64,000 nt of DNA from Mesorhabditis belari (Eukaryota; Nematoda; Chromadorea; Rhabditida; Rhabditidae). Positions 34,325 through 44,956 of this stretch are shown one piece after another (position 1 is the first letter of the stretch; each line of letters starts with the position of its first letter). Below the pieces are notes generated by a model that saw only the letters and a list, made by a program, of their open reading frames with translations, made no database searches and was not told the DNA's origin. The DNA is taken from contig CAUEEP010000056.1 of the NCBI GenBank assembly GCA_958450365.1, positions 1 through 64,000 on the forward strand, read 5' to 3'. A program made the translations under genes and the position numbers.

Positions 34325-34925
34325 ATATCAAAATGTGAAAATTTTGGATTGAAAACGTGAAATTTTGGATTTAAATGTAAACTTTTTGGATTTAAAGTGC
34401 GAAATTGTGGATTTAAATGTGAAAATTTGAATGTAAAATGTGAAATCTTGAACTTAAAGTGTAAAATTATGGATTTAAAGTGTGAAAATTTGGATTTAAA
34501 GTGTGAAATTTTGGATTTGAATGCGAAATTTTGCATTTAAAGTGTGAAATTCTGGGTTTAAAATGTGGAAATTTGACTGGAAAATGTGAAATCTTGGATT
34601 TAAATGTGGAATTTTGTATTTAAAATTTAAAATTTTGGATTTAAATGTAAAATTTTGCCTTTAAAATGTGAAATTTTGTATTTAAAGTGTGAAATTTTGG
34701 ATTTGAATGCGAAATTTTGGATTTAAGGTGTGAAATTCTGGGTTTAAAATGTGAAAATTTCACTGGGAAATGTGAAATCTTGGATTTAAATGTCAAAAAT
34801 ATGGATTTAAATGTAAAATTTTGCCTTTAAAATGGGAAATTTTGGATTTAAATGTGAAATTTCGGATCTAAATGTGAAATTTCGGATTTAAAATGTGAAA
34901 TTTTGGATTTAAACGTGAAATTTGT
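34325..34925. repeat. Degenerate tandem repeat, gtgaaattttggatttaaa
   Basis: About 30 diverged copies of a 19-20-base unit, upstream of the carboxypeptidase gene. It is older than the near-perfect arrays elsewhere, judging by its divergence. From 33990 to 34320 only AT-rich unique sequence is seen. Confidence 0.8.
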
Positions 34926-35124
34926 CGAGAATTTCGATCTATTTTATGGATTGATCGCGAAATGCTGGCAAAAAGTTGACATTTCGATTTGCAACGCATC
35001 AGAAAGGGTGCTTTTTCATGTAAATGATGACTCCAAAGAATGCGAAAATGATTTCCCACAAAATGGGGTAGCAATCCTAGTCTTACGTTTTATTTTTTGT
35101 TTGGCTTAATCTCTTCAATTTTCG

Positions 35125-38100
35125 ATGACTTCTCGCTTTCCCGGCCTCGGCTTCACTCCTCCATTCAAATCCTATTCCGGGTATCTTGATGCAAAAAACA
35201 AGAATGGCACGTCGAATTGGAAGATGTTTTATTGGTGATTTCAAAGTTTTTTTATAGTTTTTTATATTTTTTAGCATCTATTGGGTTGTCGAGTTATGAA
35301 TGCACGTCTTTTACTATTTTGTAAATTTCTCATGATACCGAACAGATTTATATGAGTGTTATATATCATTCGAAAGCTGAAGAGCTCCTCTACATTTTGA
35401 TATAAGAAAGTTTTTGAATTTGTTCAGTTTTTGGGCAAATTGACTGCACAGAAGAAGAGGTGGCCAAAAAATGGATCAAGTTTTGGCTCTCAGGACTCAG
35501 AGCCAGCTCTCAGGACTCAGAGCCAGCTCTCGGGACTCAGAGCCAGCCGAGGTACCTTTGGATCAAGTTTTGGCTCCTCTCAAATTGAGTTAACCGTTTG
35601 ATGTTTGGCCAATAGATATATCAATACAACTTTTTTAAAAAATATAGCAATTTCAGAGCATCTTTACTTTTCTTTTCTTTTCTGGGCGCTTATTTTACAC
35701 CATAAAACTTGAGCAATAGCTAAGCTGAAATGGGTTTTTTCGAAAACGACCTCTCCCCTTTGTGCAGTCAATTTCCCCAAAAAGTTGAATGAATTCAAAA
35801 ACTTTTTGATTCGAAAATGTAGAGGAGATCTTCAGCTTTCGAATGATATATAACACTCATCTACATCTGTTCGATATCTTGAGAAATTTACAAAATAGTA
35901 AAAACGCGTATTCATAACTGGACAACCCAATAATAAGGAATTGATTGAATTTCGGAATTTTGATGGAATATTGATGAATTTTGATGGAATTTCGATATCT
36001 TATAAAGAAAATCTTGTAGAGCTTGAAAAGATGAGTCGAATGATTAAAAAATTAGCTGCTTATGAGCTTTATAAGTACACTAAAACTGGCTTAGAAGTTA
36101 TGGCTAGTCTTAAGGAAATAGTCTTAAAGAATCAAAGGCCAGCTTGAGATGACTCGGGGGATAGATAGGGAAATTGCTGGGCAGGTGGACGTGGCTCGGT
36201 GGTCTAGTGGTTAGTGCAATGGTTTAGCAAGCGGAGGCTGAACGGTTCAATCCCTTTTAGAGATTTTAGATTACTTTTTCCAAGAACTACCTGAACTTCT
36301 CGTTCAAAAACGTTCAAAAAGGTTCTCGTTGTCGTTTATAGTTGTTTTTGTTTGTTCTCGTTGTGGTTTTTGTTTAAAAACTTGTTTCTTTATTTGATTC
36401 TATTCTATTCTATTCATAAATTATCTTAAATTAAATTATAGAACTAGTTTTTGAAATAAATTATGATCTACAATAGAAAAATAGAATTTACTATAAAATC
36501 TTTGGTAAAATGAATCAGAGTAAACTTGTAAGCGTTTTAGTGTGTTTATAAAGATGATAAGCACCTAATTTTTACATAATTCAACTCGTCTTTTCAAGCT
36601 TTCAAGCTTTACAAGATTTGATTTGCATATTGAGCATCCAGCTTTAACCGATTCCTTGTAAGCTATTTTTTAGGTTCACCGAATCGAAAAGCGAGCCAGA
36701 AAAGGATCCGTTAGCCATTTACTATTCCGGTGGTCTGTCATTCTTCTAAAATTTATTATATCAAACCTTAGAAACTCTAATAAAATACAAAATCTTATGC
36801 TAAATTCGAATTTGAAACGAATTTGAAACGAATTTCTGAAAATAGCTTCTCTTTTAGCTTATAGCTTTTCTTTAGGACCCGGTTGTTCTGGAGTTGGTGA
36901 GGCTTTTGAAGAGATGGGGCCATTCTACGTAAACTATGGAGGCGATTCTCTATATGAGAATGTTTATGCCTGGAATGCGGTAAGCTAAAAGTGTTAAGTC
37001 AGGCTTAACAGAGCTGATCAATTGACTGAGCTGACTTAATTAGAGACTTAATTGACTTAATTTCTCACTAAAACCGAATCAATGGTGGGTATAAGATAAG
37101 TTTTTTGATCAAGTAATGATTAAAGATCAAAGAAATGACTAAAGATCAAAGAAATGATCAAAAAGATCAAAAAGATGATCAAAGATCAAAGAAATAATCA
37201 AAAAGAACAAAGAAATAATTAAAAATCAAAGAAATGATTAAAAGAAATCAATTTATCAATCATTTATCAGGTATTAAAAGATGAAATCCGCTTTACAGCT
37301 CAGTACTCTTTGAGTATCTCAGCTTAGTTTAACAACAATTAAACCTGAGTTCGAATTGGTGGATTCAAAAATGAATATCTCCAATCGATTCACCGACCTC
37401 GAAAACCCTAGGTTACTCAAGGCTGATTCAAGGCTGATTAGGGGCCAATTCGGTTCTAATGAGCATTGATCCTAATTCGAACCTCTCCTCCAATACCTCC
37501 AATACCTCAAATACTTGATAAATTTGCATTTGCATCTTATTCCAAACTTTAGAAAGCCAATGTTTTATACTTGGATTCACCGATCGGCGTCGGTTTCTCC
37601 TATGATACGGAAAATCACGACTTCAGGTAAGATTGAAAACTTGACCAGAAAGATCATGGCTTTGAATTTCAGTTTTGCCACCGACGATCAAACCGCCGAG
37701 CAAAACTATCTAGCGCTTTTCGATTTTTTCACTAGGTGAGCAAATAGTAAGTGGTAAATTTTGAGGAAAATTCGGCTACAGTAACCATCTAGGCTATTCT
37801 AAAAGGATTACTGTAGCTAGGGTGCAGTTTAGTATTTCCTATTGTTTCAGAGTGGCTCCAGAGTACGCGACGAGGGATTTTTATTTGACTGGTAGTTCTT
37901 ATTCGGGCGTTTGGCAACCAATGTTGGCCGATTTGCTCGTTCAAAGCATTGTCAAGGGAGAATTTCCGAACGAGAATTTCAAGGTAGGATTCTAGTAGGA
38001 CTAGTAAATTCAAGATTAGATCTATTAGGGTGGTGCAAAAGAAACTGCCGATTTGACGGTAAATTCAAAAAAAAAGATGGGATTCGATGGATCACAATGG

Positions 38101-41100
38101 AATATTTTTGCAAGATTTCGAGCAGATCGGCATGGATCGGCCTGAATAACATCCCTCAGCTTGGCTTCGTTCACGACTTCTGGCCTCAAACCGTGCTCGT
38201 AATCTTCCAAAGTCTTGTCTCCCTCTCGGAATCGTTGAACCAAAGTCTGACACTGCCTGAGAGACGAACTGCTATCTCCGAAAGCAGCACAGAGAGAACG
38301 ATGCGATTCGGCAGCAGACTTTCCAATTTTGAAGTTAAACAATGATGCTGCTTTTGCTTTTGCTTTTGCTGAAGCACAAACTTTTGCTCGACCATGATCT
38401 AAATAAAAAATATAAGCATTTAAAAATAAAATAAACAACAACCAAAAAAATTCAAATGTCGAAATAAATAGCAAACAAATAAGCGAACAAAAAATTAAAA
38501 AAAAAATAATGTCGTTAGCATCGCTCGTTTCTGATAAATGAGAGCTGTTACCCATCGGCAGTTTCTTTTGCACCACCCTAATAGTAGCCAGAAATGAGAA
38601 CTCACTTTTCTTGTTACCTAGGGCTTCGCTATCGGCAATGGCTATCTTGATGTGAACGATCTCAACAATGCGTTAGTGTTATGGGATGCATATCATGGGA
38701 AAATATCGTTGAGGTTAGATAGAAAACATAAAGATAAAGATCGACGTTATCGAAAATTGGGTAATTAAACCGGGCGAGACGGCTTTCCGGTCCCTTACCC
38801 GGGGCCAGTGTGCCAGACGCCGCTTTTTCCTACGAGCAACATGGAAAAGAACGCACAAAAAAGGCACAATTTTTCTTTACCGAAATTAAGTGAACATTGA
38901 AAACCCAAAATTTGGGTAATTAAACCGGGCGAGACGGCTTTCCGGTCCCCTAGCCGGGGCCAGTGTGCCAGACGCCTCTTTTCCCTACGAGCGACAGGAA
39001 AAGAGCACACAAAGAACGCACAACTTTTCTTTACCGAAATTAAGTGAACATTGAAAACCCAAAATTTGGGTAATTAAACCGGGCGAGACGGCTTTCCGGT
39101 CCCTTACCCGGGGGCAATGTGCCAGACGCCGCTTTTTCTTACGAGCGACAGGAAAAGAACGCACAATGTTTCACAAAGAAACAACAAAGCTACCGTATTC
39201 CATTTGGTGGCTTTCCTCAAAGTAAACCATTTCCTAAGACCTGGGCAAAGCTACAGTAGCCCAGTACGTAAGCTACAGTAGTAATTTCCAGTGACTGGGA
39301 AGAAATGAAAGAAATCTGTTACATAAATGGAGTCGGACGAAAATACGACATGGATACTTACGAGTTTCATCAATTTTTGGAAACCGACGATAATTTAGAG
39401 TGGCACAGCAATGGAAGCAAGTGCGGGGATATGGTTTTTAACTAATTTTGCATTTAACGATCAGATTTTAGGTGATGAAGCTATGGGATTTACCTGAAGC
39501 AGAGTAAGTCTTTGCGGCAGACTTGAATCACTTTTCTAACGGCTACTGCTACGCGTACTTTGTGCTCTAAACGCACCCCTTCTGGTGTACCCTTTCACAA
39601 CCAAAGCGTTGTTGTTGAAGGGAACTTTTAAAGATTAACGTTGGGTAATTAAACCGGGCAAGACGGCTTTCCGGTCGCCTTTATCCGGGGCAGTGTGCCA
39701 GACGCCGTTTTTTCCTTAGAACAACACGGAAAGAACGCACAGTGGTCGCATACCTTTGGGCTTAAATTTACAAAGAATCCAGTGCACCAGAAGCAGTGTG
39801 TTTACAGATTTTCAGCATAAAGTACGATCGAAAGAGCAAGGATTAAAATTGCGTCTTTTCTTAGGGGCATCGATGCGTACATGTTCTACGAGGAATGCTG
39901 GGGTTATCAAGGGGACACGGCAAAAGAAAAGGTTGTACATTTGCTCTAAAATGTGTCCCACTACCGTAACTTGGGTCTTCTTAGGTCCACTAAACCTGAA
40001 CGTTTTTAGATTCACCACCGTAACCTGGATCTCTTTAGACCCATTACCGTAACCTAGATCTCTTTAGATCCCCTACCGTAACCTAGACCTTTTAGACCCC
40101 TACCGTAACCTGGATATCTTTAGACCCTCTACCGTAACCTAGATCTCTTCAGACCCTCTACCGTAACCTAGATCTCTTCAGACCCTCTACCGTAACCTAG
40201 ATCTCTTCAGACCCTCTACCGTAACCTAGATCTCTTCAGACCCTCTACCGTAACCTAGATCTCTTCAGACCCTCTACCGTAACCTAGATCTCTTCAGACC
40301 CTCTACCGTAACCTAAACTTCTTTAGATCGTAGAGGTAACCTTTGTATCGTTGCATTATCTATCTCATTGTTAGTTTGTGCTAATGTAGTCCTCTTGCAC
40401 TACGGTAGCCGGTGTACGCTTTAGCAGTTACAGTACGTTACAGTACGGGACATGCTCTAACTGTTACAGTAACAAAAGCAGGCGTAATCGGGGCACGCTT
40501 TTAGAATACTGTAACCGGATAACGATAACGAGTCTAGTCAATGTACGAACAAAGCCCACAAGGGTGGGATTACGGTAGCGTGGGCACAAATTCTATAAAT
40601 TCTAAAGCTACAAATTGTTTTCTACATGTTGTACCAGTAAAGCATCAAGATGTCATCAGAATCAAGCTTCCAGAAAACTCGAAGCAAGCATTCGGCAATG
40701 AAAAAGTTCAAGAAAGGCTTCGAGAGAAAGCGCTTATTCTACAATAAACCCAATCAGGATCCGAGCGTGAACACGGCGGTTGGTCTTACGCTTAAGCACA
40801 AATTCTATGATTTCTAATTGCTACAGACTTATTACAGAAACTTTTAAACGTTGACTCATCCGATAATGAATTTGGGTATCCGTGTTGGCAATATGGCTCT
40901 TTATCCAACTACATGAACAAAGCTGAGGTGCAAACGGTGAGTTTCGATTCGAAAACTTTAAGCTTTGGTTAAATGGTTACTATTACTTTGCACTTTACTT
41001 TGCAATAGTACTGTACTTTGCTGTACAATAGTACTGTACTTTACGTTGCAATAGTACTGTACTTTGCTGTACAATAGTACTGTACTTTACGTTGCAATAG

Positions 41101-43740
41101 TACTGTACTTTGCTGTATAATAGTAGGAATGGTTAAAGCTTGAAAAAGTTGCAAACGAGTGTATTTTTTAAAGTTTGAGAGACAGATTTTGAATATCTAT
41201 TAGTTTCGAATTGATTTTGCGCTATTGGGACTCGAATCCGGTCACTTTTGCGCTTACTTGAGAACTTTGTAAAACATTATCATTTAATTTCATTAATCAC
41301 AAATATTCCTATGTAAACTAGGTGAATTTTAAAGTTTTCTAACAAGTTTATTTAGGTTTTTCAAATCGCTGACGATTGGCGAGTGAAAAGCGGGGAATTG
41401 AGAGAGTGGAATGAGTGCAGGTTTGTGATTTGAAAGCAATTCAAAAATAAAGATTACGAATTACGGATTACGATAGCTTTTCTTTAAATGATTCTTTTAG
41501 AAAACCCTTTTTTCAGTAGCTACAATTCCCTGTTTTCAGTAGCTTCAATTCCCTCATTTCAGTAGCTTCAATTCCCTCATTTCAGTAGCTTCAATTCCCT
41601 CATTTCAGTAGCTTCAATTCCTCCTTTTCAGTAGCTTCAATTCCCTCATTTCAGTAGCTTCAATTCCCTCTTTTCAGTAGCTTCAATTCCCTCTTTTCAG
41701 TAGCTTCAATTCCCATCAATTCCCCCTTTTCAGTAGCTTCAATTCCCTCATTTCAGTAGCTTCAATTCCCTCATTTCAGTAGCTTCAATTCCCTCATTTC
41801 AGTAGCTTCAATTCCTCCTTTTCAGTAGCTTCAATTTCCTCCTTTCAGTAGCTTCAATTTCCTCCTTTCAGTAGCTACAATTCCCTGTTTTCAGTAGCTT
41901 CAATTCCCTCTTTTCAGTAGCTTCAATTCCCTCATTTCAGTAGCTTCAATTCCCTCTTTTCAGTAGCTTCAATTCCCTCTTTTCAGTAGCTTCAATTCCC
42001 ATCAATTCCCCCTTTTCAGTAGCTTCAATTCCCATCAGTTCCCTCTTTTCAGTAGCTTCAATTCCCTCTTTTCAGTACCATCAATCTCCATCAATTCCCT
42101 CTTTTCAGTAATCTCGTTAATACAATCGATCAAAAGTACACTCACAATTACCCAACAATGAGCCCGTTTTTCGATCGAATTTTCGAGAATTGGAAGGTTT
42201 GATGATAATACACTACTGAACAATGAAATATCATTTTTGAAAAACGATCGTCATTTTCGCGCGTCTGTAACTCCCCTTGTCTTTACCGTATTTCTAAATA
42301 TTAATATTACCATTGTGTAGCCCTTGAAAAGAGCTTTCAGAAAATGTATAACACTAACAGTTTAAACTCAAAGACAAGGGAGTTGCAGACGCGCGAAAGT
42401 GACGATCGTTTTTCGAATAGCGATATTTCATTGTCCCAGTACTGTAAGAAAACTGTATTGTATGTAAGCAAGAAATGAAGAAATCAAGAAATTTAGAAAC
42501 ATCGAAAGGAGCATAGATAAGTGAAGAATTTCTAGAAACCGTTAAAAATCTTGATCTACAATGGTGATGTTGATACGGTGTGCAACTATTTGGGTGATCA
42601 GAAATTCGTGAAACGGCTAGCGAAAGAGCACGATTTTGTGGTGTGTTTAGGGATGTTGATTCTATTTTTTTTTTTTCATTTGAATTCCACTCTAGGAAAG
42701 CGATCGAACGCGTTGGTTTTTCCGTGGATTGACGGCCGGTTGGCAACAACGATACGCGAAAAATCAGATCATCATCGACGTGTTGACGGTGAAAGTGGGT
42801 TTAAAATCGATGTACAATAGTACTGTACTTTGCTGTACAATAGTAATGTACTTTACTTTGCAATAGTACTGTACTTTGCTGTACAATAGTACTGTGCTTT
42901 GCTGTATAATAGTACGGTAGTTTGCTTTACGATAGTACTGTACTTTACTTTACAATAGTACTGTACTTTACTGTGCAATAGTACTGTACTTTACTTTGCA
43001 TTAGTACTGTACTTTGCTGTATAATAGTACTGTACTTTGCCGTACAATACTACTGTACTTTACTGTGCAATAATACTGCAATATACTCTAGATACACAGT
43101 ATTGTATCGTACTCAAGTTCAGCACTGTACTTACTGTACAGTGCTGAACTGTACTTATTGTACAGTGCTGAAATGTACTTACTGTACAGTATTGTATTGC
43201 ATTGCACCGTAACTCACAAGGGAATGGTCCGAACTGGCCAAACGATTTCGCTACATCGCTGAGATACAAACGCCTATCGAGCATGGGGAACACTATATTC
43301 AATTTATTTTTTCCCCTTCGACTGGTACTTTACTTTCCCTTGAGCCTCTCGGCCAGCTGCCTCGATAGCTCAGTTGGGAGAGCGTTAGACTGAAGTGCGA
43401 CTCAGCTATCTAAAGGTCACCGGTTCGATCCCGGTTCGGGGCATCTTTTCGTTTTTTGACAAATTTTTTTCAACTCAAGTATTGTACTGGCCAAATAATA
43501 CCTATTTCATTGAATTTCTTTCAGGGTGCCGGTCACTTTGTCCCAAATGATCGCGGCGGTGCCTCAGTTCAAATGATCACTGCTTTCCTTAATCAAAATC
43601 CACCAAACTACGATAAAACGTTGATCGATCCAACCCCGAATCCGATCGAGTTCGAAAAAATGGACAAGAGTTCGTCAAACAAATCAATCAATCATTCAAT
43701 CTTCTCATTCATCGCACTTTTCATCTATTTTTATAAATAA
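35125..43740 (+). CDS. Serine carboxypeptidase-like S10 protein, atypical
   Basis: Exons: 35125-35234, 36674-36732, 36876-36979, 37553-37626, 37673-37735, 37851-37983, 38622-38713, 39292-39433, 39472-39503, 39865-39931, 40650-40778, 40838-40936, 41356-41420, 42109-42196, 42536-42640, 42696-42794, 43525-43740 (558 aa). Exons 10-11 are least certain. [20 protein letters not shown] opens as in S10 enzymes. The triad is present: S153 in GSSYSG, D432 in [10 protein letters not shown]491 in GAGHFVP. Family motifs are altered: GESYAG is GSSYSG, NGGPGCS is SGGPGCS (55-61), LESPAG is LDSPIG. The C terminus ends in a hydrophobic stretch ([12 protein letters not shown]), perhaps a GPI or membrane anchor, yet no signal peptide is visible at the chosen ATG. 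An AATAAA overlaps the stop (43736). Confidence 0.85.
35281..35930. mobile_element. Foldback MITE in carboxypeptidase intron 1
   Basis: TA-flanked ends begin TTGGGTTGTC and finish GACAACCCAA. Inverted arms are about 150 bases and share gtgttatatatcattcgaaa. The middle carries three tandem copies of a short unit with ggactcagagccagctctc. No coding capacity. Confidence 0.8.
36188..36264 (+). pseudogene. tRNA-like sequence (Glu/Asp-like D arm)
   Basis: GGTGGTCTAGTGGTTAG is the D arm of Glu/Asp tRNAs, and ACGGTTCAATCCC is a B box. The acceptor and anticodon stems do not pair, so it is probably a pseudogene, in intron 1 of the carboxypeptidase gene. Confidence 0.4.
38025..38581 (-). mobile_element. 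Internally deleted mariner transposon
   Basis: Perfect terminal inverted repeats (TTAGGGTGGTGCAAAAGAAA and complement) are flanked by TA on both sides. The minus strand keeps part of the mariner transposase DNA-binding region: [20 protein letters not shown] and [17 protein letters not shown], the paired helix-turn-helix signature. The catalytic domain is missing and the frame runs straight into the terminal repeat, so the copy cannot move by itself. It lies in intron 6 of the carboxypeptidase gene. Confidence 0.9.
38757..39172. repeat. 145 bp GC-rich dispersed repeat, three tandem copies
   Basis: Units begin ttgggtaattaaaccgggcg, contain cagtgtgccagacgccgc and end in accgaaattaagtgaacatt. 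A further copy lies at 39641-39745, and related pieces border the LINE at 58130-58190 and 61905-62010. It could be a LINE 5' monomer or an independent satellite. It lies in intron 7 of the carboxypeptidase gene. Confidence 0.8.
39641..39745. repeat. Single copy of the 145 bp repeat
   Basis: Same sequence as the array at 38757, starting ttgggtaattaaaccgggca and including gcagtgtgccagacgccg. It is in the intron between exons 9 and 10 of the carboxypeptidase gene. Confidence 0.75.
40010..40325. repeat. 28 bp minisatellite (ccgtaacctagatctctt)
   Basis: About 11 units containing taccgtaacctagatctctt and cagaccctc. Five adjacent units are identical. It lies in the intron before exon 11 of the carboxypeptidase gene. 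Confidence 0.9.
40980..41125. repeat. gtactgtactttgctgtacaatag array (intron 12)
   Basis: About six 23-29-base units. The same unit builds a second array at 42805-43190, four introns downstream, in the same orientation. Confidence 0.85.
41510..42108 (+). repeat. 23 bp minisatellite of decoy 3' splice sites
   Basis: About 24 copies of a unit reading tttcagtagcttcaattccc. Each copy holds TTTTCAG or ATTTCAG, the nematode 3' splice-site consensus. The array runs directly into the real acceptor of exon 14 (ccctcttttcag/TAATCTC). If most units are recognised by the splicing machinery they compete with the true site. Confidence 0.9.
42211..42444. mobile_element. Small Tc1/mariner-type foldback MITE
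   Basis: TA-flanked ends: cactactgaacaatg at the left and cattgtcccagtactg at the right. Inverted arms of about 90 bases include aaaacgatcgtcattttcgc and the palindromic GCGCGTC. It is in intron 14 of the carboxypeptidase gene. Confidence 0.8.
42805..43190. repeat. gtactgtactttgctgtacaatag array (intron 16)
   Basis: About 14 units of 22-24 bases, followed by ttactgtacagtgctgaa units that are themselves inverted palindromes. Confidence 0.85.
43359..43443 (+). tRNA. tRNA-Phe(GAA) with 12-nt intron
   Basis: All arms pair. The acceptor stem GCCTCGA/TCGGGGC has seven pairs including one G-T. The D stem is GCTC/GAGC, the anticodon stem TTAGA/TCTAA with GAA at 43392-43394, and the T stem ACCGG/CCGGT. 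The intron TGCGACTCAGCT (43396-43407) sits at the canonical position after base 37, leaving the loop CTGAAGA when removed. The discriminator base is A, and T-runs follow as a Pol III terminator. It lies inside the last intron of the carboxypeptidase gene, on the same strand. It is the one clearly functional tRNA in the window. Confidence 0.93.
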
Positions 43741-43867
43741 ATATATATATTATAGATAAATTAATGAAAGAGCAAAGATCTCTAAAGCTTTATCCACTTT
43801 TCTCTTTCAAATTCCTTTCAAAGCTGGTTCTTTCAAAGCTGGTTCTTTCACTTGTTTAACAGAGCTT

Positions 43868-43960
43868 TTAATTTTAGCTTGAAAAGTGAAACAGCTGTAA
43901 AGTTAGCTGTTTGGTGTCAAAAACATTGTACAGGGTGACCAGAAATAACGTTGCGGAATT
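43868..43960. mobile_element. Left inverted end of a maT/Tc1-like element
   Basis: TA/cagggtgaccagaaataacg is a Tc1/mariner-type terminus. It matches, inverted, the end at 54585-54606. The match continues outside the terminus for about 60 bases (gacagctgtaaagttagctg-like), so flanking DNA is duplicated too. Between the two ends lies the whole TBL2 gene. Confidence 0.7.
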
Positions 43961-44109
43961 TATTGGAGTGTGCTTGTGCTTGTTTTAACTCTGAAATGAA
44001 AAACATTTCAAAAATTAAAGCAGAAAAACTTACTGTTACGTAATCCGATAATCCTTGGATGTTTAAGGCTTGAGATTTCTCGATTTTCTTGACATTTTTC
44101 AGCATTTCT

Positions 44110-44460
44110 TGCAGGATTTGCGATCTAGAATCAGTTGATCAATTGATTTAGAAGCAGCTGATCAATTGATTTAGAAGCAGCTGATCAATTGAGCTTGAGC
44201 AGCTGATCAATTGATCTTGAGCAGCTGATCAATTGCTCTTGAGCAGCTAATCAATTGAGCTTGAGCAGCTGATCAATTGCTCTTGAGCAGCTGATCAATT
44301 GCTCTTGAGCAGCTGATCAATTGATCTTGAGCAGCTGATCAATTGCTCTTGAGCAGCTAATCAATTGAGCTTGAGCAGCTGATCAATTGATCTTGAGCAG
44401 CTGATCAATTGATCTTGAGCAGCTGATCAATTGCTCTTGAGCAGCTGATCAATTAATCCT
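44110..44460. repeat. 22 bp minisatellite (gagcagctgatcaattgatctt)
   Basis: About 15 units dominated by cagctgatcaattg, each containing the palindromes CAGCTG, TGATCA and CAATTG. From 44460 to 44956 there is unique sequence without a seen gene. Confidence 0.9.
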
Positions 44461-44956
44461 GCACAAAGCCATAGTCTCGGTCTAGACTGAGCCAAAACCA
44501 GGGTTGGTCCAGGACTTGAGTGCCTGTTAGGTCTGAATCTGGTTTATGGCCAAGTTCAGGCCTAGATCATGTCCATACCTAAGTCTAGATCTGGTCTAAG
44601 GATCAGATCTAGATAAAGATCAAGATCAAGAACCAATCCAGAGCTAGACCTGACTCAGATCATGGATTCAATTTCATCTAAAAATTGAATAAAAAGAGAA
44701 AAAAGGAAAATTATATTAAAAAGAAGAGAGCTATGAATTGCTTGAAAGCTTGAAAGAAATTGAAGTCTTTCGAGTTTTATTTTTTGTGATTTCTTGCTCT
44801 AATTACCGTAGTTCTTCCTTTCGGAGGCGCGAAAAAGTGCCCACGATTTCAATTGGGTAATTTGATGCAAAAAATCTTTAAAAACATAAAACTTATTCAT
44901 AAATTATTCAACTGAAACTTCCTAATTAGTTATTTAATTCAAATTCTCAACTAAAA

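Noticed and set aside
39756..40052. 98-codon frame in the carboxypeptidase region
   Set aside because: It covers the exon 10 area in a different frame from [17 protein letters not shown], which is the one that fits the phases.
43201..43330. Possible extra carboxypeptidase exon ([18 protein letters not shown])
   Set aside because: Exon 16 (VLTVK) joins directly to GAGHFVP in phase, as in the family; inserting this segment would break the His motif context.
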